Source: Acidobacteriaceae bacterium (GTDB taxonomy: Bacteria > Acidobacteriota > Terriglobia > Terriglobales > Acidobacteriaceae). From it: a stretch of DNA of 6,152 nucleotides. A model generated the notes under the pieces. It saw only the letters and a list, made by a program, of their open reading frames with translations. It did no database searches and was not told the DNA's origin. Numbering within the stretch: position 1 is the first letter of the stretch; each line of letters begins with the position of its first letter. Location: positions 1 to 6,152 of the forward strand of contig PLKU01000412.1 in the NCBI GenBank assembly GCA_003140705.1. Reading direction: 5' to 3'. A program made the position numbers and the translations under genes. Positions 1 to 6,066 of this stretch are shown piece by piece.

Positions 1-1
1 G

Positions 2-506
2 GCCGATGGCAGCCTGATGCTTGGGGATGCGAAGACGGCGATGGGAAGCGTGGACACGCTGGCCCGCCTGGGCTCTTCGGCGTTTGGGCCGGTGGCGGCG
101 CGCGCGATCTCCGAGGACGGCGTGGCCGGCGATTGGCTGCCCTTGGGTACGCTGGTGAGGCTGCCGGGGTTCAGGGAGCTGCATTGCGCGCAACGTTGCC
201 AAACCATGCACGCTGACGGGCGCAAATCTCTTTCTGGCTAGCTCAATCAGCGCGACGCCGGACTTCGAAAATGCTACCGATTTGGGGCCGGAGTTTACCG
301 GAACCCAGCTGAGCGTACCCCACCCGGTGAACGGAGTGCTTTATCTGAAACTGCGAGATGATCCCGCGACAGTGCAGACGCTGACTCTGCCGGTGATGCC
401 AGCTGCTCAGTCTGGATCGCAAGCGACAGCGCAAGGCCTGCCTGCGACCAATCAGCCTCGGCCCACCGCGCCCCCTACTGTCACACCGGCAAAAGCACAA
501 CCGTAG
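2..506 (+). pseudogene. 3' end of an unrecognised gene, apparent +1 frameshift, 5' end outside window
   Basis: I do not recognise the family. One frame is open from base 2 (reading ADGSLMLGDAKT..., then AFGPVAARAISEDG and LVRLPGFREL) until a TAG at 239-241. The frame one base to the right, open after a TGA at 156-158, then continues in the same style (AKPCTLTGANLFLA, VPHPVNGVLYLKLRDDP) to the TAG at 504-506. Joining the frames near 182-195, in the run TTGCGCGCAAC, gives one coherent protein end: ...RELHC, then NVAKPCTLTG... One extra base there explains it. The tail, about 25 residues rich in Pro, Ala and Thr (GLPATNQPRPTAPP), looks like a disordered C-terminus. No catalytic motif or membrane segment is visible. 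Each half alone would be a roughly 75-residue ORF with no convincing ribosome site, so I treat them as one broken gene. A sequencing error in the GC run would give an intact gene instead. I am confident that both halves belong together, and less sure that the break is real. Confidence 0.6.
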
Positions 507-519
507 AGACGCAGGGCGC

Positions 520-534
520 CCGGCCTGAGGCCGG
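520..534 (+). terminator. GC-rich hairpin just after the left-edge gene
   Basis: CCGGCC-TGA-GGCCGG is a perfect 6-bp inverted repeat with a 3-base loop, 14 bases after the TAG at 504-506. No T-tract follows on either strand, so by itself it is a weak intrinsic terminator. It may act with the hairpin at 553-580 or only slow the polymerase. Confidence 0.3.
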
Positions 535-552
535 ATCATCGCTCAGATCTAC

Positions 553-587
553 ACAGGGCTCTAGTTGAAATAGGCCCTGTTCTTCTC
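553..587 (+). terminator. Hairpin with T-rich tail at the convergent gene junction
   Basis: ACAGGGC at 553-559 pairs with GCCCTGT at 574-580, and a T-G pair extends the stem inward. On the plus strand a pyrimidine tract, TTCTTCTC, follows directly, which suits termination of the plus-strand gene ending at 506. On the minus strand no T-run follows the stem. The loop contains the stop codon (561-563) of the oppositely oriented ferredoxin gene, and the right arm lies inside its last codons. Confidence 0.45.
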
Positions 588-812
588 AGCAAAGTGCGCT
601 TTGTCTGCGGGCAGATCGTCGCCCGGGAAGATGGCGTTTTGTGCGCAGATTTCGGCGCAGTTGCCGCAGTCGATGCACTCATCGGGATTAATGAACACTT
701 GAGAGACGGTTCCGGCGGCCGGATCAGCCGCCGTTGGCGCAATGGCGGCCGTGGCGCATTCTGCTACGCACACAAAATCCTTGGTGCAGGCATCGGTAAC
801 GACGTAAGCCAT
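561..812 (-). CDS. Small two-cluster ferredoxin, 7Fe-like, atypical
   Basis: An 83-residue soluble protein, predicted to be a low-potential cytoplasmic electron carrier. It starts MAYVVTDAC, the usual opening of Azotobacter-type 7Fe ferredoxins. Cysteines are C9, C15 and C19 in the N-terminal half and C46, C49, C52 and C56 in the motif DECIDCGNCAEIC. In the 7Fe pattern, C9, C15 and C56 would bind a [3Fe-4S] cluster and C19, C46, C49 and C52 a [4Fe-4S] cluster. The extra cysteine normally two or three residues after the first is absent (C-T-K-D). The proline that normally follows the last cysteine of each motif is Ala at both sites (C19-A20, C56-A57). The link between the two halves (residues 20-45, rich in Ala, Pro and Thr) is longer than usual. 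The start at 812 is chosen because GAGGAG lies 9 bases upstream; an in-frame ATG at 866 would place that site inside the gene. The redox partner is unknown and the neighbours give no hint. The family call is firm; the cluster assignment is by analogy. Confidence 0.9.
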   Translation of the reverse strand: MAYVVTDACTKDFVCVAECATAAIAPTAADPAAGTVSQVFINPDECIDCGNCAEICAQNAIFPGDDLPADKAHFAEKNRAYFN

Positions 813-821
813 AATGAAAAA

Positions 822-827
822 CTCCTC
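822..827 (-). promoter_or_regulatory. Ribosome binding site of the ferredoxin gene
   Basis: The minus strand reads GAGGAG, then 9 bases, then ATG (810-812). It decides the start codon: the longer in-frame ATG at 866 has no comparable site. Confidence 0.75.
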
Positions 828-961
828 GATTACTGCTGGGATGATTGCGGGACTGCATGAGGGCACGCGATTGGCTTTGCGCCCGTCACTTCGAGGCTAC
901 CGAAGCTTCCTGCGGACCACCGTGACCCGAGTCACACTGCGAAGATCGTCGCGAGCGCGTT

Positions 962-1618
962 CTAGAAGATGCGAACGCGGATGCCGGAACTGATGCCGTA
1001 CGTCGACATGGCGCCAAAGTGGAACTGTGGCCAGAACTGGTATTCGAAGTCGGCGAGGCGCAGACGGACTCTGTGAGTGAGGCGGAAATCAACGCCACCC
1101 CCGGGCGCAATTACCAGGTCGGTATCGGTTCCATAGTTATAGGGGTAATTGAACTGACCAAAGCCGATCAATCCTTTGAAATATGGCTGAAACCGTCCGT
1201 AAGTGAGGTGGTAACGGGGACCGACCAAATACGCGGAGGTGTGGACATTGGCCGTTTGGTGGAAGATCAGCCATTGAGCTTCGCCTTCGAGGCCGGTGCG
1301 GCGCTTGGTGTCGATGTCAACGATCGCATTGATGCCGATCATTTTTCGCGCGCCGTATTGCAGGTAGTCGCCGGTGGCCGTGGCGCCAACTGTGAGGTTG
1401 TAGCCGCCAGCATCTCCCGCAGGCGCCACCTGGGCGGATGCGAAGCTTGCGATCATGAAGAAAGCGGCGAACAAGACGAAAGCGAGGAACGTCCCAATGC
1501 ATGAGGTTGCATGGCGGCGAGCAGGAGTCGTCGCTGCGCCCTGGAGGACAGGACCCATCGACGGGGACTTACGTCGATCACCCAACCATCCGTGACCTGA
1601 GGAAAAAACGCTCTTCAT
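962..1618 (-). CDS. Predicted outer-membrane beta-barrel protein
   Basis: 218 residues, unnamed. An atypically long N-terminus (residues 1-40, with basic patches such as DRRK and ARRH) precedes a hydrophobic core, residues 41-59. An AxA signal-peptidase site follows (A60-S61-A62, then QVAP). The mature part, about 156 residues, alternates polar and apolar residues. It has several aromatic-rich strands (GPRYHLTYGRFQPYF, GLIGFGQFNYPY, GGGVDFRL, ADFEYQFWP) and ends in RVRIF. A final aromatic residue on the last strand is the usual recognition signal for the BAM insertion machinery. Size and pattern fit a small, about 8-strand barrel of the OmpA/OmpW-like 'outer membrane beta-barrel domain' group. 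The start at 1618 follows AGGAGA closely. Extending the frame upstream to 1774 would overlap the preceding gene, and the internal ATG at 1558 lacks a ribosome site. It lies 32 bases after the NHL/Ig gene, so co-transcription is likely. The role could be structural, adhesive or a small pore; the sequence does not say. Confidence 0.8.
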   Translation of the reverse strand: MKSVFSSGHGWLGDRRKSPSMGPVLQGAATTPARRHATSCIGTFLAFVLFAAFFMIASFASAQVAPAGDAGGYNLTVGATATGDYLQYGARKMIGINAIVDIDTKRRTGLEGEAQWLIFHQTANVHTSAYLVGPRYHLTYGRFQPYFKGLIGFGQFNYPYNYGTDTDLVIAPGGGVDFRLTHRVRLRLADFEYQFWPQFHFGAMSTYGISSGIRVRIF

Positions 1619-1621
1619 CTT

Positions 1622-1627
1622 TCTCCT
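1622..1627 (-). promoter_or_regulatory. Ribosome binding site of the beta-barrel gene
   Basis: The minus strand reads AGGAGA, then AAG, then ATG (1616-1618). The spacing is short but the match is strong. It lies in the 32-base gap after the stop codon of the upstream NHL/Ig gene, as expected for translation within a shared transcript. Confidence 0.6.
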
Positions 1628-1650
1628 GCGCAGTGAATCATCCGATCGAC

Positions 1651-4600
1651 CTATGGAGTAATGTTCAGTGTCACGTTCTGATAGTGGATGACGTCGCTGT
1701 TGGTGCCGGTGGCGGAAATCTGAATCACGTAGGTGCCCGGTGTTGCGGTGACCTGGGAGAATCCGGCGGAACAACCGTTAACCAGCATTGCGGCGCCAGA
1801 GAGCAACAAGACGAGAATCGCGGTGAAGACCGTGCTGTGGCGCTTGCGGAATCGCCACACAAAGAAACCGAGCAAAACGCTGATCGGAAGACCCAGCAGG
1901 GACAAGCCCGCCAGATAGGGACCGTGGCTGTTGGGCTGGGTGATCAAGGAACCCGAGCCACCGCTGAGCGGATTGTTAGTGTCAATGGTTACCTGGGCGG
2001 TTTGAGTGCCGTTGGCCGCGAGGGTGACGCTGGGGCTGGAGAAATGGCAGTTGACTGCAGCCGGAAGCGAAGCGCAGCCCAGACCGAGAGTGTCAGTAAA
2101 TCCGCTGATGGAGGTAAACGTGATGTTGACCGTTGCGCTTTGCGAGGTCTTGATGGTGACTGATTGCGGATTCACGGCGATATTGAAGTCAAGCGGCGTG
2201 CCCAGGACCGTAGCCGGAAGCGATGCAGACGGGGAGTGCAGCGGGTCTCCGCCATAGTTGGCAACGATGCTGTAGGTGCCAGTAGATAGATTCGGGTTGA
2301 GGGTTGCCACGCCGCTTGAGTTCAGGGTGGCTGCTCCGATAACCGTGCCGTTGTTGGTGAAGGTTACGGTGCCTGTGGGCGTGGGGCCGGAACTATCGAT
2401 TACCGTGGCCACGAGAGCCACCTGCGAGTTGGGAGCGGAGGAGGACGTGGCTCCGAGAGCTGTGGCCGTGGGGATGGTTCCCACCACGAGGCTATAAGCC
2501 GGCGAGGTGCTGGGCGTGTTATTGACATCGCCGGCATAGGTTGCAGTGATGACGTGGGTGCCGGTTGGGAGAGTGGAGATGCTGAGGGTGGCCGTGCCTG
2601 TGACGTCGAGGGCGGAGGTTCCGATGGAAACGCCATCAGCAAAGAAGGTGACCGAGCCTGTGGGTATCCCGCCTGTGCTGGTGACCTTGGCGGTGAGCGC
2701 CACCGGAGTGGTGACGATAGCAGGATTCGGGGTGGCCGTGACCGCGGTGGTGGTGGATGCAATTTGCACTGTCAACGGAAGCGGTGCGGAGATGCTGCCG
2801 GCGTCGTTCAAATCTCCTGAATAGGTGGCAACGATGTTGTAGTTGCCGACCGCAAAGGTCGCATTCACGGCGGCGGTTCCGGACGCGCCGAGCGCCGCGC
2901 TGCCCAGAGTGACGGCACCGCTGGTGAAGGTGACGACGCCGGTCGGTGTCGCGGAGCCCTTCGTGATTTTGACGCTGGCCGTGAGGGCCACTGTCCCGCC
3001 GGCGAAGGCTGGGTTAGGAGAAGCTGCCACAGCTGTTGTGGTGGATGCCTGCGTGACTACCTGGTTGATGGCCGGGGAGTTGCCGGGACCGTAGTTCGTA
3101 TCGCCAAGGTAGGCCGCCGAGATGGCATGGGAGCCGACCATGAGCGAAGAGGTCGTAAATGTTCCCGCGCCAGCCGCAAGCGTAGCGGTGCCGATTTGCA
3201 CGCCTCCATCAAGAATGTTGACCGTTCCTGATGCGGGCGCAACCCCTGTGGTGGCAATGGTAACGGTGAAGGTGACGGACAAGCCGTAAACGGAGGGGTT
3301 AAGACTTGAAACGATGGTCACGCCGGAACTTGCCAGGACCTCTTGAGTCAAAACGGCCGAGGTGCTGCCAGTGATCTGGTTGTTTGAATCACCGCCATAC
3401 ACGGCGGTAATGGAATGCGCGCCATTCGTGAGAGTGGAGGTGGTGAATGTCGCCACGCCTGACGCGCTCAGTGTGGTAGCGCCAAGGATGGCCGCGCCGT
3501 CGTAGAACAGAACGGTGCCGTCGGGGGGCACGTTGCCTCCGCCGGGCGGTACTGTGACCGTCGCCGTGAAGGTGACGCTTTGCCCTATTGCAGATGGGTT
3601 CTGGCTGGAGACGAGAGCAGTGACCGTGCCTTCAAGCACCGTCTCAGTCAAAGGCGCCGATGTGCTGGGGAAATGAAGGGGCGGTGAGTTGTTATCGGCG
3701 TACGACGCCTTGATCTGGTGCACTCCAACGGTGAGCGTGTTGGTTGAAAAGACAGCGACGCCTGCCTGGTTCAAGATGATCGGCGCCCCGGGAGCAACAA
3801 CGCCGTCAATGTAGAAGGTCACAGTTCCCGTCAGTGGCCCCGTTCCAACACCGGTGGTCACGGTTGCTGTAAAGCTAACGTTGTTGCCATATCCCGATGG
3901 ATTGGGGTTGGCCGTCAAGGTGGTCGTTGTAGCATTGACAACCGTTGCGATGGCCCACACCTGGATGTCGAGGGGAGTGTTCACCGTGTTGCCGGCGACA
4001 TCGACGTTGTCAATTATCTGCTGCGCAATGTTGGGCGGCGGAATGACAACTGATTTGGACGGCGCAAAGACGACACCGATCTTGCAGTCTTCATTCACAG
4101 TCATCAACGGGGGGCTCATGACACACGTGGTCGTCGTGGGATCGAATGTGACATTTGGACCATAGGTAATTGAAGTCACATCGAAGGGTGAATTGCCATC
4201 ATTCTCAACTTCCTGCAGCATCGGTGCGGATATCGAGCCCTGACGGATGGGCGTATACCTGAAGTCGAGAGCGACAAAGTTGCTTTGAATCTCCTGGACA
4301 AGCTGGTTGTAGTAATTGGCGACGTAGATATTGCCGCTGCCGTCCATGGTGATGCCGACAGGCGCGTAGATGCTGAGGGGATACAGGGCTCCGATGTAAA
4401 GATCTTCGCCGCGGGCATTCAGAGCGATGGACGTGATCTCTCCAGCGGTGGCGCTGGTTGCGGAGCTTACCTTGCGAATTGCGGCGTTTTGCGTGTCAGA
4501 GATATAGATGTTCCCAGCCGGATCTGCAACGACGCCCTCAGGCGAGAAGAGGGAGGCAGAAGTAGCGGGACCACCGTCGCCTCCAAAGCTCGGCGTTCCG

Positions 4601-5901
4601 TTTCCAGCATAGGTAGTGATGACGCCGGAGGTATTTACCATGCGAACGCGGTTGTTCAGGGAATCGGGGATGTACATGTTCCCAGCCGTGTCGAATCCGA
4701 CCGTATACGGGAAGTTGAGCTCAGCCTTCGTGGCCGGGCCGCCGTCTCCGGCGAATCCGCCAACACCGGTCCCTGGATTGGTTGTTCCATTTCCAGCAAC
4801 AGTGGTGATGATGCCCGTAACGGCATCGACTCTGCGGATGCGATGGTCAGCATAGTCGGCAATAAACAGGTTGCCGCCGGCGTCAACGGTGACGCCAATC
4901 GGTTGACTGAGATTGCCAAGGACTGCCTGCCCACCATCACCTACGTTTGCCGGGGTGCCGGGCAGGCCGTTGCCGGCCACAGTGGTGATGATTCCAGTGG
5001 ACGCCGTAACCTTGCGAACGACATTGTTGCCCGTGTCTGCAATGAAGAGATTGCCAGCCCCATCGATGGCCACGCCAGACGGGGTGTTGAGGGTTGCCTT
5101 GTTGGCTGGCCCGTTGTCGCCGGTATAGCCGGGCTGTCCGATGCCGGCAACGGTGGTGATGATGCCGGTTTTGGCATTCACGATGCGGACGCGATAGTGG
5201 AGGCTGTCAGCGATATACAGGTTGTCTGATCCGTCGAGTGCAACTCCGGAAGGCAGGTTCAGCGAGGCCTGCGTCGCGGGTCCGCCATCTCCGAGAGGCC
5301 CACTGAAGAGACGTCCCTGGCCGGCGATTCCGGGCATGTTGCCGGAAACCAGAACCCCCAGACCACCCAACCCTATTCCCGACAGATAGGCAGTGCCGAT
5401 GACGTTGCTGTTGTTATCAAGCAGGACCACCGCGCCCATGCGAAGGCCTGGCACCGAGGGCGTGAACGTGACGGATTCCGTGCATGTTGCGCCCTTGGCC
5501 AGGGTCACCAGGCAGTTTGACGTTCCGGTACCGACGGCAAAGTCAAGGCTGGGCACACCGGAGGTCAACACCAGTACCGAGTTCACTGTAGCGGCGACCT
5601 GCGCAGTGACAGTGACGCTTTGAGCGCCGGATGTGGTGCCGTCGTTTTGCGATCCAAATGAGACTTGCGCATGCGCGCCTGCGGCCATGGGCAGGAGCGC
5701 CGCAAGTGCAAGCATGATGCTGATGAGACGTCGCGGAGCTCTGCGCATGGCAGCGAAGGCTGCTCTTGATTTTGCTGCGCGCTGGCCGCTTACGAAATAG
5801 ACTTCCGCGTTGCTGGTGTTTTGGGTCAAGACGACGGCAGTTCCGAAGACGGTGATTCCGTCAAGCTCCGGACTGGCGACTTGAACTGGGGTGCGGTTCA
5901 T
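1651..5901 (-). CDS. Giant exported NHL-propeller / Ig-repeat protein with C-terminal membrane hairpin
   Basis: About 1416 residues. Order: a long N-terminus; a basic region (RRAPRR) and hydrophobic core, residues 57-75, with cleavage likely at AHA-QV (78/79); an Ig/ASH-like domain, 79-185; a six-bladed NHL beta-propeller, about 188-540, with blade strands YIAD, FIAD, FIAD, YIPD, YISD and YVAN at 229, 286, 346, 410, 466 and 526; a second ASH-like domain, 542-653; six group-3 bacterial Ig-like repeats, 656-1233; and a final Ig-like domain starting DFNIAVNPQS at about 1238. That last domain is split by two hydrophobic helices (1329-1349 and 1356-1374) around the basic loop RFRKRH, followed by NGC (C1377) and a closing strand TYVIQISATG. 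NHL propellers and Ig arrays usually bind protein or glycan, so a surface or periplasmic adhesion or scaffold role is inferred. No catalytic motif is seen. The start at 5901 has GGAG 6 bases upstream. A TTG at 6066 overlaps the likely -35 box. An ATG at 5748 gives a neater signal peptide but has no ribosome site. The next gene is a beta-barrel 32 bases downstream. Confidence 0.88.
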   Translation of the reverse strand: MNRTPVQVASPELDGITVFGTAVVLTQNTSNAEVYFVSGQRAAKSRAAFAAMRRAPRRLISIMLALAALLPMAAGAHAQVSFGSQNDGTTSGAQSVTVTAQVAATVNSVLVLTSGVPSLDFAVGTGTSNCLVTLAKGATCTESVTFTPSVPGLRMGAVVLLDNNSNVIGTAYLSGIGLGGLGVLVSGNMPGIAGQGRLFSGPLGDGGPATQASLNLPSGVALDGSDNLYIADSLHYRVRIVNAKTGIITTVAGIGQPGYTGDNGPANKATLNTPSGVAIDGAGNLFIADTGNNVVRKVTASTGIITTVAGNGLPGTPANVGDGGQAVLGNLSQPIGVTVDAGGNLFIADYADHRIRRVDAVTGIITTVAGNGTTNPGTGVGGFAGDGGPATKAELNFPYTVGFDTAGNMYIPDSLNNRVRMVNTSGVITTYAGNGTPSFGGDGGPATSASLFSPEGVVADPAGNIYISDTQNAAIRKVSSATSATAGEITSIALNARGEDLYIGALYPLSIYAPVGITMDGSGNIYVANYYNQLVQEIQSNFVALDFRYTPIRQGSISAPMLQEVENDGNSPFDVTSITYGPNVTFDPTTTTCVMSPPLMTVNEDCKIGVVFAPSKSVVIPPPNIAQQIIDNVDVAGNTVNTPLDIQVWAIATVVNATTTTLTANPNPSGYGNNVSFTATVTTGVGTGPLTGTVTFYIDGVVAPGAPIILNQAGVAVFSTNTLTVGVHQIKASYADNNSPPLHFPSTSAPLTETVLEGTVTALVSSQNPSAIGQSVTFTATVTVPPGGGNVPPDGTVLFYDGAAILGATTLSASGVATFTTSTLTNGAHSITAVYGGDSNNQITGSTSAVLTQEVLASSGVTIVSSLNPSVYGLSVTFTVTIATTGVAPASGTVNILDGGVQIGTATLAAGAGTFTTSSLMVGSHAISAAYLGDTNYGPGNSPAINQVVTQASTTTAVAASPNPAFAGGTVALTASVKITKGSATPTGVVTFTSGAVTLGSAALGASGTAAVNATFAVGNYNIVATYSGDLNDAGSISAPLPLTVQIASTTTAVTATPNPAIVTTPVALTAKVTSTGGIPTGSVTFFADGVSIGTSALDVTGTATLSISTLPTGTHVITATYAGDVNNTPSTSPAYSLVVGTIPTATALGATSSSAPNSQVALVATVIDSSGPTPTGTVTFTNNGTVIGAATLNSSGVATLNPNLSTGTYSIVANYGGDPLHSPSASLPATVLGTPLDFNIAVNPQSVTIKTSQSATVNITFTSISGFTDTLGLGCASLPAAVNCHFSSPSVTLAANGTQTAQVTIDTNNPLSGGSGSLITQPNSHGPYLAGLSLLGLPISVLLGFFVWRFRKRHSTVFTAILVLLLSGAAMLVNGCSAGFSQVTATPGTYVIQISATGTNSDVIHYQNVTLNITP
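1771..1917 (-). other. Two-helix membrane hairpin ending in a lipobox-like cysteine, inside the giant protein
   Basis: Helix 1 (residues 1329-1349, YLAGLSLLGLPISVLLGFFVW without its charged end) is followed by RFRKRH and helix 2 (STVFTAILVLLLSGAAMLV), then N-G-C at 1375-1377. The basic loop should stay in the cytoplasm by the positive-inside rule, leaving both flanks outside. Helix 2 with its basic lead-in and terminal cysteine has the layout of a lipoprotein signal. Asn at position -2 departs from the lipobox consensus. Confidence 0.7.
2203..3936 (-). repeat. Coding array of six group-3 Ig-like repeats
   Basis: Six consecutive units of 92-102 residues share the pattern TTT(A/L)xxxPNP, V(S/A)(F/L)TA(T/S)V, PTGTVTF, (I/L)G(T/A)ATL, G(V/T)ATxxxxxLxxGxHxIxAxYxGD. 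Approximate protein boundaries are 656-757, 758-855, 858-950, 953-1046, 1049-1141 and 1142-1233. The units are clearly diverged from one another at DNA level, so this is an old duplication and not a fresh tandem expansion. There is no cysteine in the array. Such arrays usually act as a stalk that holds a binding domain away from the membrane. Confidence 0.85.
4282..5340 (-). repeat. Coding array of six NHL propeller blades
   Basis: The repeats follow the pattern GDGGPAT-A-L--P-GVA-D--GNLYIAD--N-R(I/V)R-V---TGIITTVAGNG. Successive blade strands are 56-64 residues apart, longer than the roughly 40-45 of classical NHL repeats. The extra length is the glycine-rich loop between TVAGNG and GDGGPAT. 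The last unit is degenerate: it has lost both TVAGNG and GDGGPAT and keeps only PVGITMDGSGNIYVAN. Six blades would be expected to close a propeller. Confidence 0.85.
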
Positions 5902-5907
5902 GTGCAA

Positions 5908-5911
5908 CTCC
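5908..5911 (-). promoter_or_regulatory. Ribosome binding site supporting the start of the giant protein
   Basis: The minus strand reads GGAG, then TTGCAC, then ATG (5899-5901). It is the best site among the candidate starts. The GGAG overlaps another in-frame ATG at 5913, which itself has none. The ATG at 5748, next to the signal-peptide core, also has none. Confidence 0.5.
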
Positions 5912-6038
5912 ATGCAACGTTGTAAACACTGCGCTTCCATGTGGTTGGCGACAAACGGACAGAAACGCAGAAGAACATAAGGGGCCGCGGCCAAGGGCCA
6001 TCGCTGACTTCTTGGTTCCACGTGCCAGTACCTGCTGG

Positions 6039-6066
6039 AGTATACCCGCGAAAGTACCGCACGCAA
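6039..6066 (-). promoter_or_regulatory. Candidate sigma-70 promoter of the NHL/Ig - beta-barrel unit
   Basis: The minus strand has TATACT (6039-6044), 5 of 6 matches to the -10 consensus, and 16 bases upstream TTGCGT (6061-6066), 3 of 6 matches to the -35 consensus. Transcription would begin near 6032, leaving a leader of about 130 bases before the ATG at 5901. AGTACC (plus strand) occurs on both sides of the -10 box, at 6027-6032 and 6053-6058. Confidence 0.4.

Noticed and set aside
922..935. Hairpin GTGAC-CCGA-GTCAC after the barrel gene, and CTTCG...CGAAG at 889-905
   Set aside because: The stems are only 5 bp and no T-tract follows on either strand. They are too weak to call terminators.
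828..961. Promoter for the ferredoxin gene
   Set aside because: I found no -10/-35 pair of acceptable quality in the 149-base gap. It may use a weak or different promoter, or read-through from the barrel gene.
1019..1504. A 161-codon plus-strand open frame opposite the beta-barrel gene
   Set aside because: The minus strand gives a signal peptide and a barrel ending in Phe. The plus reading has no domain logic.
1619..1774. Upstream extension of the barrel protein (MFRRILPGHRN...)
   Set aside because: It overlaps the end of the NHL/Ig gene in another frame. The ATG at 1618 has a strong ribosome site and sits after the upstream stop codon.
1501..2163. A 220-codon plus-strand open frame across the end of the NHL/Ig gene
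   Set aside because: It is Gly/Asp/Arg-rich shadow sequence that spans two real genes and their gap.
4285..5229. A 314-codon plus-strand open frame opposite the NHL repeats
   Set aside because: It is a mirror of the repeated NHL codons. It has no ribosome site or recognisable domain, and the minus-strand reading is unmistakable.
2203..5340. CRISPR or recent tandem DNA repeat
   Set aside because: The periodicity is protein-level (NHL blades and Ig domains), with diverged DNA and no spacer structure.
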